Below, one piece after another: positions 50,311 through 59,681 of a DNA stretch of 64,000 bases (position 1 is its first letter; every line of letters begins with the position of its first letter). Source of the DNA: Chitinophagales bacterium (lineage in GTDB: Bacteria; Bacteroidota; Bacteroidia; Chitinophagales; LD1); assembly GCA_019638515.1 (NCBI GenBank), contig JAHBTS010000004.1, positions 248,001-312,000 of the forward strand. The letters run 5' to 3'. The notes under the pieces were generated by a model. The model did no database searches. It saw only the letters and a list, made by a program, of their open reading frames with translations, and had not been told where the DNA came from. The position numbers and the translations under genes were made by a program.

Positions 50311-52064
50311 AAATAATTGATGTAACCGAAATGAATTTTACTGTTTTTAAAACTAAGCGGCTCGTATTGTTTTTGCCCAAGCGCGTATGTAATACCAAAG
50401 ATGCCAATCTTTGTTTCTAAAGAAACTCCGGCACCAAAACCAAAAGGAAAATCTTGTTTAGTGCTGCTTACTTGCTGTACCACAGCAGCATTAAAAAACA
50501 TAAAGAAGAAGGCATTTTTAGATAGCAGGTATCTGTATTCAATATTGGCAATGCCGTAGTAAGGAGTAATAATAGATTCTTCGGTAAAGCCGCGCAGCGT
50601 ATTCATTCCGCCTATGCGATACTTTTCGTTTTCAAAGATTAAACGGCTATAGAAAAACTTTCCTTTTAGTGCAGTAAGTATGGTCATTCGTTTGTGTACT
50701 TTCCAAAATTTATCTACAGACAGCCAAAGAGAAAATTGGAAGTTGTTCTTGCCAATGCTGTCGTATAAGTATGCAAATGTTTCTCCTCGTTTTTCGTCCA
50801 TCAAATTATTTATGAGCGTATTGCGCTTTACGGATTTTGCTCCGGCAGATCCTCCGGCAGTAAGTTGCCATCCGGTAGTGGGATTAAAACGGTAGTTCAA
50901 ATTCATGAAATAATATTCGAGTGCAAACTCGTTGGTGTTTATGTCTAATGCACTTGGAAGTGTTTGGTTGAGTTTAATAGCTGCGGTATCTACTTTTAAT
51001 ACAATGGTTGTTTTTTGTTTTAGCGAGGCTTTAATATAGTTCATGCCCGAAAATTGATAGCGCACACCAAAATCGCGATCTAAATCTAACCAACTGGTAT
51101 CGCGTTTAAATAGCTCAAAGCGCACATCTACTCCCAGAGGCAATCCAAATAGATAGGGAACAGCAATCATGGTTTTGAGTACTTGGGTTTTGGGCATGGT
51201 TTTGTTCCACTCTAAGTTGAATTGCTCGCCAAAGCCCAATAATCCGTATAGGCTTAGTTTGGCTTCGCCTGTGATTAAAACTTTTTGCCCTGCACCTCCC
51301 GGTAGTATTCCTAAGAAGGCATTAAAGAGGCTTGCTTTGCGATCTTTAATATGCAGTTTTACGCGTGCTTTTTCTTTGTCGAATAGTACTGTATGTGGTT
51401 GTGTGGCTTCTAAAAATGGTAGTGCATTTATGCGTTGCTCTATGGCTTTTATTTTACTTTCATCGTATGGCTTATTGCGTTTAATGCCTAAGTAAGCACT
51501 CAAAAATTTTTTCTTGGCTTTTACTTTTTCTACAGTTTCTAAAGTATCGAACAAAAAGAGTTCGTGCTTCTCTATTTTAATAAGGACGGTTGCCGATTGG
51601 GAAGAAAAACTATCTAAATAAACCTCTGCAAAAGGATAGCCTTTGTTTTCTGCATTGGAGAGGATTTTTTGCTGTATAGCTTCTATTTCTTTTGCAGAAA
51701 AGAAGTGATTTTTGCGTTGCAATTTTTGCTTTAGTCCGGTTAAAAAACTGCTTTCTATTCCCGAAGTTTTAAGTTGTATGCCTTCAAATTTTTCACCAAT
51801 AAAAAACTGTGCGGTGCAAGATTGGTTGTTGCAAAAAAAAGTATCTAAAGAAGCGGCTGCAAAACCCGCTGTTTGTATTTTCAGAAGCAAATTTTTAGCT
51901 GTTTTATACGCATCGGCAGTGTCTTTAAAAGAAGTAGCTGTTTTAAAATTTGCAATATCAAAAGGCTGCGAAGTGTCGGAGAAAACGGTATGCAATGTCC
52001 AATGGTTTTGTGCCATTAAGCCATGCCATGCTACTAAGCATAAAGCGAGTAATTTGTTTTTCAC
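50307..52064 (-). CDS. BamA/TamA-family outer-membrane protein
   Basis: 585 residues. Signal peptide MKNKLLALCLVAWHGLMAQ, POTRA-like alpha/beta modules about 45-230 (FSAKEIEAIQQKILSNAENKGYPFAEV; YDESKIKAIEQRINALPFLEATQP), then a 16-strand-type C-terminal barrel from about 240 with the conserved GGMNTLRGFTEESI loop and a final strand ending SKIHFGYINYF. Divergent from hemW. The reduced POTRA count suggests an accessory assembly factor rather than the essential BamA. Confidence 0.86.
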   Translation of the reverse strand: MKNKLLALCLVAWHGLMAQNHWTLHTVFSDTSQPFDIANFKTATSFKDTADAYKTAKNLLLKIQTAGFAAASLDTFFCNNQSCTAQFFIGEKFEGIQLKTSGIESSFLTGLKQKLQRKNHFFSAKEIEAIQQKILSNAENKGYPFAEVYLDSFSSQSATVLIKIEKHELFLFDTLETVEKVKAKKKFLSAYLGIKRNKPYDESKIKAIEQRINALPFLEATQPHTVLFDKEKARVKLHIKDRKASLFNAFLGILPGGAGQKVLITGEAKLSLYGLLGFGEQFNLEWNKTMPKTQVLKTMIAVPYLFGLPLGVDVRFELFKRDTSWLDLDRDFGVRYQFSGMNYIKASLKQKTTIVLKVDTAAIKLNQTLPSALDINTNEFALEYYFMNLNYRFNPTTGWQLTAGGSAGAKSVKRNTLINNLMDEKRGETFAYLYDSIGKNNFQFSLWLSVDKFWKVHKRMTILTALKGKFFYSRLIFENEKYRIGGMNTLRGFTEESIITPYYGIANIEYRYLLSKNAFFFMFFNAAVVQQVSSTKQDFPFGFGAGVSLETKIGIFGITYALGQKQYEPLSFKNSKIHFGYINYF

Positions 52065-52125
52065 CTTTATCGAAAATAGAGTAAATTTTAGAGTTCGGTA
52101 ATTGCTATGTTTTTACTTTCGCTGC

Positions 52126-53250
52126 ATGGCAGGCATTTATATTCATATTCCATTTTGCAAGCAAGCCTGCAATTATTGTAATTTTTATTTCACCACTTCG
52201 CCTCGTTTAAGGGAGGCTTTTGTACAGGCGCTACTGCGTGAAATTGAATACAGGAAAGATTTTTTGGAAGGAGAGAAAGTAGAAACTATCTACTTTGGCG
52301 GTGGCACGCCAACACATCTTCCGGTAAATGATTTATTGGCAATTACGGAAAGTATTTTCAAGCATTTTTCTTGTAGCATTTCGGAGTTTACGATTGAGGC
52401 AAACCCCGATGATTTAACTGCCGATAAGTTGAAAAATATTGCGCAGTTGAAGCAACTTGGCTTGAATCGTTTTAGCATAGGTGTGCAATCTTTTTTTGAT
52501 GCAGACTTGCATTATATGCATCGGGCGCATTCTGCCGCAGAGGCAAAAGATGCTATTAAACGCACGCAGGATGCGGGTTTTGAACTCATTACTCTAGATT
52601 TAATTTATGGCACGCCTACATTGGGCCATGCCGAATGGGCGAAAAACTTAGAAACGGTTGCAGCGTTGCAAGTGCCGCACTTTTCGAGTTATGCGCTTAC
52701 GGTAGAAGAAAACACATCGCTGTTTCAAAAGATTAAAAAGAAAAGATTGCTGCCGGTAGATGAAGAAAAAGCAGCAGTACAATTTGATATGCTGATGCAG
52801 TTCGCGGCACAAAATAATTTTGAGCACTACGAAATTTCAAATTTCGCAAAGCCGGGAAAACAAGCCATACATAATTCAAACTATTGGAAGGGTAAACACT
52901 ACATTGGCTTTGGACCCTCGGCACATTCGTTTAAGAGGTATGAAAGAAGTTGGAATGCAGCTAATCTTAAAACATATATAGAGCAATTGGCAAAGGGTGA
53001 GTTGAACCTTGAGTTTGAGCAGCTCTCGCCAATACAACATGCCAACGAATTGGTGATGACGGCTTTAAGAACATCGCAGGGTTTGGACTTGAATTGCGAA
53101 ACAATAGCACCATACAAAGCCTTTATTTTAGCGCAGCTTGAGCAAGTAAACAGCGCGTTTTTTTGCTTTGAAGAAGATACTATAAAACTTACTCAGAGTG
53201 GAAAACACTTTGCCGATTCGGTAGCATTAGGTTTATGGATAGAAGAGTAA
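52126..53250 (+). CDS. hemW: Radical SAM HemW-type protein (coproporphyrinogen oxidase-like)
   Basis: 374 residues from ATG 52126 (MAGIYIHIPFC); the frame is open eight codons earlier but similarity starts here. The 4Fe-4S SAM cluster motif is C11-x3-C15-x2-C18 in PFCKQACNYCNF; other signatures are TIYFGGGTPTHLP, FTIEANPDDLT, GLNRFSIGVQSF, LDLIYGTP, HYEISNFAKPG and NYWKGKHYIGFGPSAHSF. HemW is a haem chaperone or anaerobic haem-related enzyme. It converges with the amidotransferase gene (1-nt gap). Confidence 0.93.
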   Translation: MAGIYIHIPFCKQACNYCNFYFTTSPRLREAFVQALLREIEYRKDFLEGEKVETIYFGGGTPTHLPVNDLLAITESIFKHFSCSISEFTIEANPDDLTADKLKNIAQLKQLGLNRFSIGVQSFFDADLHYMHRAHSAAEAKDAIKRTQDAGFELITLDLIYGTPTLGHAEWAKNLETVAALQVPHFSSYALTVEENTSLFQKIKKKRLLPVDEEKAAVQFDMLMQFAAQNNFEHYEISNFAKPGKQAIHNSNYWKGKHYIGFGPSAHSFKRYERSWNAANLKTYIEQLAKGELNLEFEQLSPIQHANELVMTALRTSQGLDLNCETIAPYKAFILAQLEQVNSAFFCFEEDTIKLTQSGKHFADSVALGLWIEE

Positions 53251-53251
53251 G

Positions 53252-55075
53252 CTATGCAAAATTTTTAAGCCAGTGGTTGATGTTTACTAATTTCCAAACT
53301 ATTGCTGCGTTAGAAACATTTCCTTTTTTATAGTCTTCAATAAGTTGTTTTGTCTTGTGGCTGTTTAGGAAATGTAGTGCTTCAAAATTATCGTTCAGCA
53401 AGAATTGCAGTGGGCCATTTAGCCATTCAATTTCACCGGGCGTTACAAAGCCCTTTTTGTCTTTGCGTTCATACACGGCTTTGGGCAATATAGGTTGCAA
53501 ACTTTCGCGCAAAATATATTTGGTTTCGGCATTGGTGCTAATTCTGTCTTCAGTATTTAAGGTGAATGCAAACTCTACTAAACGGTGATCTAAAAACGGC
53601 ACGCGACTTTCTATGGAATATGCCATAGAGTTTCTGTCTTCGTGATGCAGCAAGGTTTGCAGCGTGGTGTTCAGTAATAAGTGGTATAAAAAGTTGTTGA
53701 ATTTATTGGCTGTAACTTCATCAAAACGAGTTGCTACATTTCCGGTGAGCGCTCGAGTTTTTAAAGTTTCTAAGCTATAAATTTCATCTTCGGTTTTAAA
53801 AGCTGCTGCCAGCGATTTTGCCAAGAAAGAACCTTTTTTACCTATGCTGAATTGTTCCCTTTTAGCTAGTTTGTTTAGTAGTGAAATGGCTTTTACGGGC
53901 GAGCCGTTTTTTATGTGTGTGCCAATAATTCTATAAAAAGAATGAAGGTAGCCGCCCAGGTATTCATCGCTGCCTTGGCCATCGAGTACTACTTTTACTC
54001 CATTTGCAGCCGCCAGTTTCATTAAGAAGTATTGGCTGATGTATGAAGAGCCTAAAAGCGGCACATCGGCACTATACGAAGCATGGTGAAATGCCTCTTC
54101 AATATTCTGAAAGGTGGGCGAAAAATAGTGCGGTTGTATGTTGCTGTATTGCTGTACTACTTCTTTTATGAAAGGCCGTTCATCTACTTTGCCTTTTCCT
54201 TCGTAGTATATAGAAAATGATTGTATTTCCGATTGGGGAAAAATGGTGGAGTATGCCGAAGCAATGGCAGAACTATCTAAGCCGCCACTCAGGCAAATTC
54301 CATTTTTTACATCGCTTCGTGAATGGAGTTTTATGGCGTCCATAAAAAGCGTTTTGAACTTTTCCTTTTTCTCTTTAAAACTAAGGTTGCAAGGTGTTTT
54401 AAATGCTATGTCCCAATATTTGTAAGTGGTAATTTTTTCTTGTTGAAGTATGAGGTTGTGCCCGGGCAAGAGTTGGTGTAAATTTTTGAAAAAAGTTTCG
54501 TTTTTATACGAAACAATATTGAGTGCCAATGCACGATTTATCTGATCGGTATTTACCGTGGCATTAAAAAAAGGAAGTGCTTTAAATGCTTTGTATTCCG
54601 ATGCAAAGTAGAAGCCGCTTGGAGTAGTGTAGAAGTAAAATGGTTTTATTCCGAATCGGTCTCTGGAGCAAAAAAGTTTTAGCGCGGTACTATCCCAAAG
54701 TGCAAACGACCACATGCCAACAAATTGCTCCACACATTTTTCGCCCCATTCTTTATAGGCAGCACAAATTACTTCTGTATCGCCATTGGTTCTAAACTTC
54801 CAGCCTTTTGTTTGCAGAGTTTCTTTCAGCTCAAGGTAGTTGTATATTTCGCCATTAAATACAATTACCACATCTAGGTATTCAAAAGGTTGGTTGGCTG
54901 TTTCGTGAAGGTCTATAATGGATAATCTGTTGTGCCCAAGAACAACATATTCTTTTTGCCAATACGAACTGTTGTCGGGGCCGCGATGCTTTATATTTTG
55001 CAGCATGTTGCGGATGTTTCCAACCGCTTCTTCTTGCATTATTTTTGAATCAACAAATCCGGCAATGCCACACAT
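53252..55075 (-). CDS. Asparagine synthase-like glutamine amidotransferase (copy 1)
   Basis: 607 residues. Class II glutaminase domain with Cys2 (MCGIAGFVD), HRGPD and FNGEIYNY near 74, and an ATP-pyrophosphatase domain with SGGLDSS at 263-269, DGQGSDEYLGGYLHSF and ESRVPFLDHRLVEF. Homologues either make asparagine or transfer amide groups in surface polysaccharide clusters. A polysaccharide deacetylase-like gene is divergent from it and a second copy lies 3 kb away, so a capsule role is plausible. It is AT-rich (as judged by eye) relative to its housekeeping neighbours. Confidence 0.9.
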   Translation of the reverse strand: MCGIAGFVDSKIMQEEAVGNIRNMLQNIKHRGPDNSSYWQKEYVVLGHNRLSIIDLHETANQPFEYLDVVIVFNGEIYNYLELKETLQTKGWKFRTNGDTEVICAAYKEWGEKCVEQFVGMWSFALWDSTALKLFCSRDRFGIKPFYFYTTPSGFYFASEYKAFKALPFFNATVNTDQINRALALNIVSYKNETFFKNLHQLLPGHNLILQQEKITTYKYWDIAFKTPCNLSFKEKKEKFKTLFMDAIKLHSRSDVKNGICLSGGLDSSAIASAYSTIFPQSEIQSFSIYYEGKGKVDERPFIKEVVQQYSNIQPHYFSPTFQNIEEAFHHASYSADVPLLGSSYISQYFLMKLAAANGVKVVLDGQGSDEYLGGYLHSFYRIIGTHIKNGSPVKAISLLNKLAKREQFSIGKKGSFLAKSLAAAFKTEDEIYSLETLKTRALTGNVATRFDEVTANKFNNFLYHLLLNTTLQTLLHHEDRNSMAYSIESRVPFLDHRLVEFAFTLNTEDRISTNAETKYILRESLQPILPKAVYERKDKKGFVTPGEIEWLNGPLQFLLNDNFEALHFLNSHKTKQLIEDYKKGNVSNAAIVWKLVNINHWLKNFA

Positions 55076-55140
55076 GGTATAAATTATATTGGCACAAGTT
55101 TAGGAAGTAATATCGGTGCATTGTAATTTCAACACCTTAA

Positions 55141-56430
55141 ATGAAAATTTTTCTTTCAACCGATATTCCCAATAAGGCAATTGTTTACTACGCACTTCAA
55201 CTGGTTGCGTTTAATAAATTGGTGCAGTTTAGTTATGTAAAAGATAGAAGCCATGCAGATTTGAGCGTGGGAATAGGTAATGAAAATACTATACAGCTAT
55301 CGGCAAATTTCTTTGCATTGCTCGAAAAAAAAATTACTGCACCCATAGAACATTTGCAGTTAAAAGGGAGAGTTATGCTGCCCAATGGCAATACAGATTA
55401 TGTAAGTACTATATTCTATTATGTAAATTGTATTCAGGAATATTATTGCAATGAGTTTGATAAGTATGGTAGGTTTGAATTTTTGAACAGCGCCCAACAT
55501 CTTTTTGGTATTGAAGGAAATTTTGTTCAGCAGTTGATAGATGAATTTTTTACTGCCACAAATGGGCTGAACCGCTTGCCGATTAAGCAAAGACCTGCAA
55601 CTGCTTTCTTAACGCACGATATAGATTTTGTTTACCAAGCAAAGAATGAAGATGGCATGTTTGCCCTTAAAAATAAGCGGTGGTTTTCTATTGTAAGATT
55701 GCTGTATAATCATTATTTGGGTACACCCGATTGGCTGAATATGCCGCAAATAGTTTCGTTGGAAAAGCAATTGGGTTTTACCTCCAATTTCTTTTGGCTG
55801 CCAATAAAAAACGAGTTGAACAGCGATTATGATTTTAGTTCATCACAAATCCAAGAGCAACTAGAAATAGTTAGCAGCTATGGCGGCACCAATCATTTAC
55901 ATAAGGCTATTGGAACTACCACGTTTAAAGAAGAAATGAGTTTGTTTAAACAACTTCCGCTCGCCAACAGGTTTCATTTTTTAAAGTTTACGGTAGCAGA
56001 TTTTGCACACATGGCGCAAGCAGGCATTCGGGTAGATTCATCGCTTGGCTTTGCCAATAATTTTGGATTTAGAAACAGTTATGGTTTGCCGTTTATGCCG
56101 TTTGATTTAAGCACAAACAGCGTGCTTAATTTAGTAGAAGTGCCTATGCAAATTATGGATAGAACATTCTTTAATCTAAATTATACAACAACACAGGTTG
56201 AAAAAATAATTGCCGATTGGATTCTTGCCAACAACAGCAACACCGTAATTACCATAAACTGGCATAATAATTTCTTTAGTAATTTAACGTATGCTGGTTA
56301 CGAACGTATTTATAGAAACACTTTGCAGCTATTGCGGCATAACGGCATACGGAGCGTAAGCGTGGAAGATATTATTGAAGAATACGGCAAGCAAACATAT
56401 TTTCAGATACCTGCCGAATTGCATAGCTGA
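55141..56430 (+). CDS. Polysaccharide deacetylase-like protein
   Basis: 429 residues. The N-terminal 130 residues resemble the DUF7033-type module of Bacteroidota; the rest is a NodB-like barrel with the divalent-metal Asp pair in TAFLTHDIDFVYQ, SNFFWLPIKN, HLHKAIGTTTFKEEM, GIRVDSSLGFANNFGFRNSYGLPFMPFD and ITINWHNNFFS. Such proteins accompany surface polysaccharide loci and probably trim acetyl or acyl groups. No signal peptide, so cytosolic or peripheral. It lies between the two amidotransferase genes. Confidence 0.85.
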   Translation: MKIFLSTDIPNKAIVYYALQLVAFNKLVQFSYVKDRSHADLSVGIGNENTIQLSANFFALLEKKITAPIEHLQLKGRVMLPNGNTDYVSTIFYYVNCIQEYYCNEFDKYGRFEFLNSAQHLFGIEGNFVQQLIDEFFTATNGLNRLPIKQRPATAFLTHDIDFVYQAKNEDGMFALKNKRWFSIVRLLYNHYLGTPDWLNMPQIVSLEKQLGFTSNFFWLPIKNELNSDYDFSSSQIQEQLEIVSSYGGTNHLHKAIGTTTFKEEMSLFKQLPLANRFHFLKFTVADFAHMAQAGIRVDSSLGFANNFGFRNSYGLPFMPFDLSTNSVLNLVEVPMQIMDRTFFNLNYTTTQVEKIIADWILANNSNTVITINWHNNFFSNLTYAGYERIYRNTLQLLRHNGIRSVSVEDIIEEYGKQTYFQIPAELHS

Positions 56431-56448
56431 TGCAACTGTAAGGCACCT

Positions 56449-57414
56449 TTAATTTGGCGAAAAAAGCAAACGCAGGTTTTTACCAATATCGCCCACGCTG
56501 CGGAAGTTGAGCGGAAACTCCAAGTAAACATGAATCATACTTAAAGCGTACAGTGTAATTAAGCCTGTTTTGTAATCGTATGCATATACTCCAATGGAAA
56601 GCAGCCATAGTGTTACCACCGTAGCTAACCATGTGCGCGGCACTTTGTGCCATTTAATAACCGATGTTTTAGAAAACCAGTTGAGGTAATGATAGGTATA
56701 TGCAAATGCAATAAAGCGCATTACACCCAAGCCAATGGCGCTATTCAGCACGGCATCTTTAGTGCTTTCTCCTAATTTAAAAACAGAAAAAACTGCTTGG
56801 TTTACGCTTAGAAAACCAATTTCAATCATATTTTTTTCGGCATAGGCCGAAATTTTGTACCACGGAAATTGTGGCGTATAGGTAAAGCAAAGTATGGCAG
56901 CCAAGATAAAAACCAATACAGATAAAGCGCCATAGATGCTTTTGCTTTTAAGCGTGCCCGATAGCATAAACAAACCGGTGAAAATAAATACATGAATAAG
57001 CGTGGGCAAAAGTATGGCAAAGAGCAAAAAGAATGGCGGGGTAGATAAGAGCGTAGTGCCAATTAAAAATGCTATAAAAGTAAACACAAGTTTTTTCCAA
57101 AGTTCTTTGAAAAGTACCATAGTAAGCGAAGCCATAAATGCAGTATATATAAGCAGTACAGCCCAATTGCTATAATCGCTGAAGAAGATGGTAAAAAGCG
57201 TGGTGAAGGCACATAAAACAGTAAGCCAAACAAAGTCTGTTTTGTCGGTGGTAAAATAATTGCGCTGGTGCAGCCAAGTAATTTCTGTAAGGTAATGCAG
57301 CGGCCCTAAAACAGCATACGAAAATAAGAACACCTCAAATGGTAGTAAAAACGAGGCTGCCAATGCTATTGCAATGAGTGCAATGTTTAGTATGTCAATT
57401 TGTTTGGTTGTCAA
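56449..57414 (-). CDS. Polytopic membrane protein of unknown function
   Basis: 321 residues with about nine membrane spans covering most of the length. Conserved-looking His residues lie in YAVLGPLHYLTEITWLHQRN near 34-53, YTYHYLNWFSKTSVIKWHK near 235-255 and ALSMIHVYLEFPLNFR near 293-309. Widely seen in Bacteroidota as an uncharacterised protein. The His pattern is vaguely like Brp/Blh-type or fatty acid hydroxylase-like metal sites, but I cannot assign it. Its stop is 18 nt from the deacetylase stop (convergent). Confidence 0.72.
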   Translation of the reverse strand: MTTKQIDILNIALIAIALAASFLLPFEVFLFSYAVLGPLHYLTEITWLHQRNYFTTDKTDFVWLTVLCAFTTLFTIFFSDYSNWAVLLIYTAFMASLTMVLFKELWKKLVFTFIAFLIGTTLLSTPPFFLLFAILLPTLIHVFIFTGLFMLSGTLKSKSIYGALSVLVFILAAILCFTYTPQFPWYKISAYAEKNMIEIGFLSVNQAVFSVFKLGESTKDAVLNSAIGLGVMRFIAFAYTYHYLNWFSKTSVIKWHKVPRTWLATVVTLWLLSIGVYAYDYKTGLITLYALSMIHVYLEFPLNFRSVGDIGKNLRLLFSPN

Positions 57415-57423
57415 GTGTATTAA

Positions 57424-57714
57424 TTAGGATGGTAAATTAGGAAACATACCTTTGGTTACAGAGGCAAACTCTGTTTGCAGCAGCGTTTCGGCTTTGTCTA
57501 ATGCTTCATTAACTGCAGCTTGGATTTTTGCTTCAAGTATCACGGTGTCTTCAGTTTTAAGCACATCAATATTTTTAATCCTTCGATTGCCGTTTACGGT
57601 TACTTTAACCCAATCATTTTGTGCACTTATTTCAAGCACATCCAATTTCTTTTTCACCTCATCCATTTTTTGTTTCATTTCGGTGAGCTGCTTCATTTGG
57701 TCGAAAAAACCCAT
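57424..57714 (-). CDS. YbaB/EbfC family nucleoid-associated protein
   Basis: 96 residues from ATG 57714 (MGFFDQMKQLTEMKQKMDE); the frame upstream overlaps the divergent start and is not coding-like. The helical core with NDWVKVTVNGNRRIKNIDV matches YbaB/EbfC, a dimeric DNA-binding protein that usually lies by dnaX-recR; here it stands apart. It is 9 nt upstream of the polytopic membrane protein gene, on the same strand. Divergent from amidotransferase copy 2. Confidence 0.88.
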   Translation of the reverse strand: MGFFDQMKQLTEMKQKMDEVKKKLDVLEISAQNDWVKVTVNGNRRIKNIDVLKTEDTVILEAKIQAAVNEALDKAETLLQTEFASVTKGMFPNLPS

Positions 57715-57797
57715 ATCGTATTTGTTTAGGAATCGAAAATAATTCTTTGCGTGTAATTCCATTTTTCATTTTTCTTTTCCACCTTTCGGGCAGAAAT

Positions 57798-59678
57798 ATG
57801 TGTGGCATAGCGGGTTTTGTATTAAAGAAATCAAGGGAAGCGTATTCGCAGCATCTTAAAGCGGCATTGCTGCAATTGCAAAAAAGAGGGCCGGATGCGC
57901 ACAATACATTTGTTCAAGAAAGAGTTGGTTTGGGTCATGCGCGGCTTTCAATTATAGATACATCCAATGCCGCCAACCAACCTATGAGCGATTCGAGCGG
58001 CAGGTTTACCATAGTGTTTAATGGCGAAATTTTTAATTACCGCGAGTTGCGTCAGCAGCATCTTTCACATATTAGTTTTGTTACCACAAGCGATACAGAA
58101 GTATTGCTGCACCTTTTTATAGAAAAAGGGAAAGATTGCTTGCCGTTGCTCAACGGTTTTTTTGCTTTTGCTGTTTACGATAAAGTTACAGAACAGGTAT
58201 TTATAGCCCGCGACCGCTTTGGCGTAAAACCATTGATAATTTTTGAAGATGAAAACCAATGGCTTTTTGCTTCCGAAGTAAAAGCGCTGCTCCGGTTTCC
58301 CATAAAAAGGGAAATAAATTTTGATGCTTTGCAACATTACTTGCAATTGAATTACGTGCCGCTGGAAACTTCTATGCTTCGAGGATTTAGAAAGTTGCGG
58401 CCGGGCAGTTTTTTAGTAATAAGTAAAAGTGGTTTGTGCAAAGAAGGTGCTTTCTACGAAGTGCCTAAAACATGGCTGCAGCATAAATATGCAGGCTATG
58501 AGGCTTCGCAACACGAGTTGAAAAAATTGGTAGAAGCAGCTGTGGAGCGCAGGTTGGTGAGCGATGTGCCTTTGGGCGCTTTTTTAAGTGGCGGCATAGA
58601 TTCTTCTATTGTGGTGAGTTGTGCGGCAAAGCATACCAAGCATCTAAATACTTTTAGTATTGGATTTAAAGATGAACCATATTTTGATGAAACCTACTAT
58701 GCCAATTTAGTTGCCAAGCGCTACCAAACCAACCACACTGCATTTAAGATTTCTACCGATGAAATGCTGGACAGCATTGAGGATTTACTCGATTATTTAG
58801 ATGAGCCGTTTGCAGATTCATCTGCCATAGCTGTTAATATTCTATGCAAATACACCCGCCAAAAAGCAACGGTAGCACTCAGTGGCGATGGTGGCGATGA
58901 GCTCTTTGCCGGCTACAATAAACACAAGGCAGAATGGCGTGCCAGGCAACATAATGCAGTTAATTTTGTATTGAAAAATACAACACCTTTATTAAAAATG
59001 CTTCCGGCATCGCGCCATGGAAAATTCACCAATTTGTTTCGGCAATTGCAGCGCTATGCTACCGGGTTGCACTTGAGCAACGAAGCGCGCTATTGGCGCT
59101 GGTGTGCATTTACCAATACTGCCGAAGCGCAACAGTTACTATTAGAGCAGCATCCATACAATCAAAAAATAGAAGCTGCCTTAGCTCAAATTATTGCTGC
59201 TGAAAATGACATGAACAACATGCTGTTGGCAGATGTGCGCATGGTGCTGGCAAACGATATGTTGGTGAAAGTAGATATGATGAGCATGGCAAACAGTTTA
59301 GAAGTGCGCACACCGCTGTTAGATTATACGGTAGTAGATTTCGCATTTTCATTGCCGTTTGAGTATAAGCTGCGCAATGGCTCCGGCAAAAGCATTTTAA
59401 AAGATGCATTTAGAAACGATTTGCCGGAAGAGTTATTTACCCGTTCCAAAAGAGGGTTTGAGGTGCCGCTGCTCAAGTGGTTTAGAACAGCATTGCACGA
59501 AAAAATAGAAAGCCATTATTTAAACAATGACTTTATTTGCGAGCAAAAAATATTTCGTCCCGAAAAAGTGAAAGCGCTAAAGCAGCAATTATTTTCCCGA
59601 AACCCGGGCGATGTACATGCACAAATTTGGGGTTTAGTAGTTTTTCAGCATTGGTACAAAAAATATTTCCAAGAGTAA
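57798..59678 (+). CDS. Asparagine synthase-like glutamine amidotransferase (copy 2)
   Basis: 626 residues from ATG 57798 (MCGIAGFVLKKS); an in-frame ATG at 57747 would hide the catalytic Cys2, which must be freed at the N-terminus. Glutaminase motifs RGPD and FNGEIFNYREL near 74; synthetase motifs SGGIDSS at 264-270, LSGDGGDELFAGYNKHK and LEVRTPLLDYTVVDFA. It is only distantly similar to copy 1 and is followed 3 nt later by a GT4 glycosyltransferase, so it belongs to the polysaccharide operon. Likely amidates a sugar or makes asparagine. Confidence 0.92.
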   Translation: MCGIAGFVLKKSREAYSQHLKAALLQLQKRGPDAHNTFVQERVGLGHARLSIIDTSNAANQPMSDSSGRFTIVFNGEIFNYRELRQQHLSHISFVTTSDTEVLLHLFIEKGKDCLPLLNGFFAFAVYDKVTEQVFIARDRFGVKPLIIFEDENQWLFASEVKALLRFPIKREINFDALQHYLQLNYVPLETSMLRGFRKLRPGSFLVISKSGLCKEGAFYEVPKTWLQHKYAGYEASQHELKKLVEAAVERRLVSDVPLGAFLSGGIDSSIVVSCAAKHTKHLNTFSIGFKDEPYFDETYYANLVAKRYQTNHTAFKISTDEMLDSIEDLLDYLDEPFADSSAIAVNILCKYTRQKATVALSGDGGDELFAGYNKHKAEWRARQHNAVNFVLKNTTPLLKMLPASRHGKFTNLFRQLQRYATGLHLSNEARYWRWCAFTNTAEAQQLLLEQHPYNQKIEAALAQIIAAENDMNNMLLADVRMVLANDMLVKVDMMSMANSLEVRTPLLDYTVVDFAFSLPFEYKLRNGSGKSILKDAFRNDLPEELFTRSKRGFEVPLLKWFRTALHEKIESHYLNNDFICEQKIFRPEKVKALKQQLFSRNPGDVHAQIWGLVVFQHWYKKYFQE

Positions 59679-59681
59679 ATT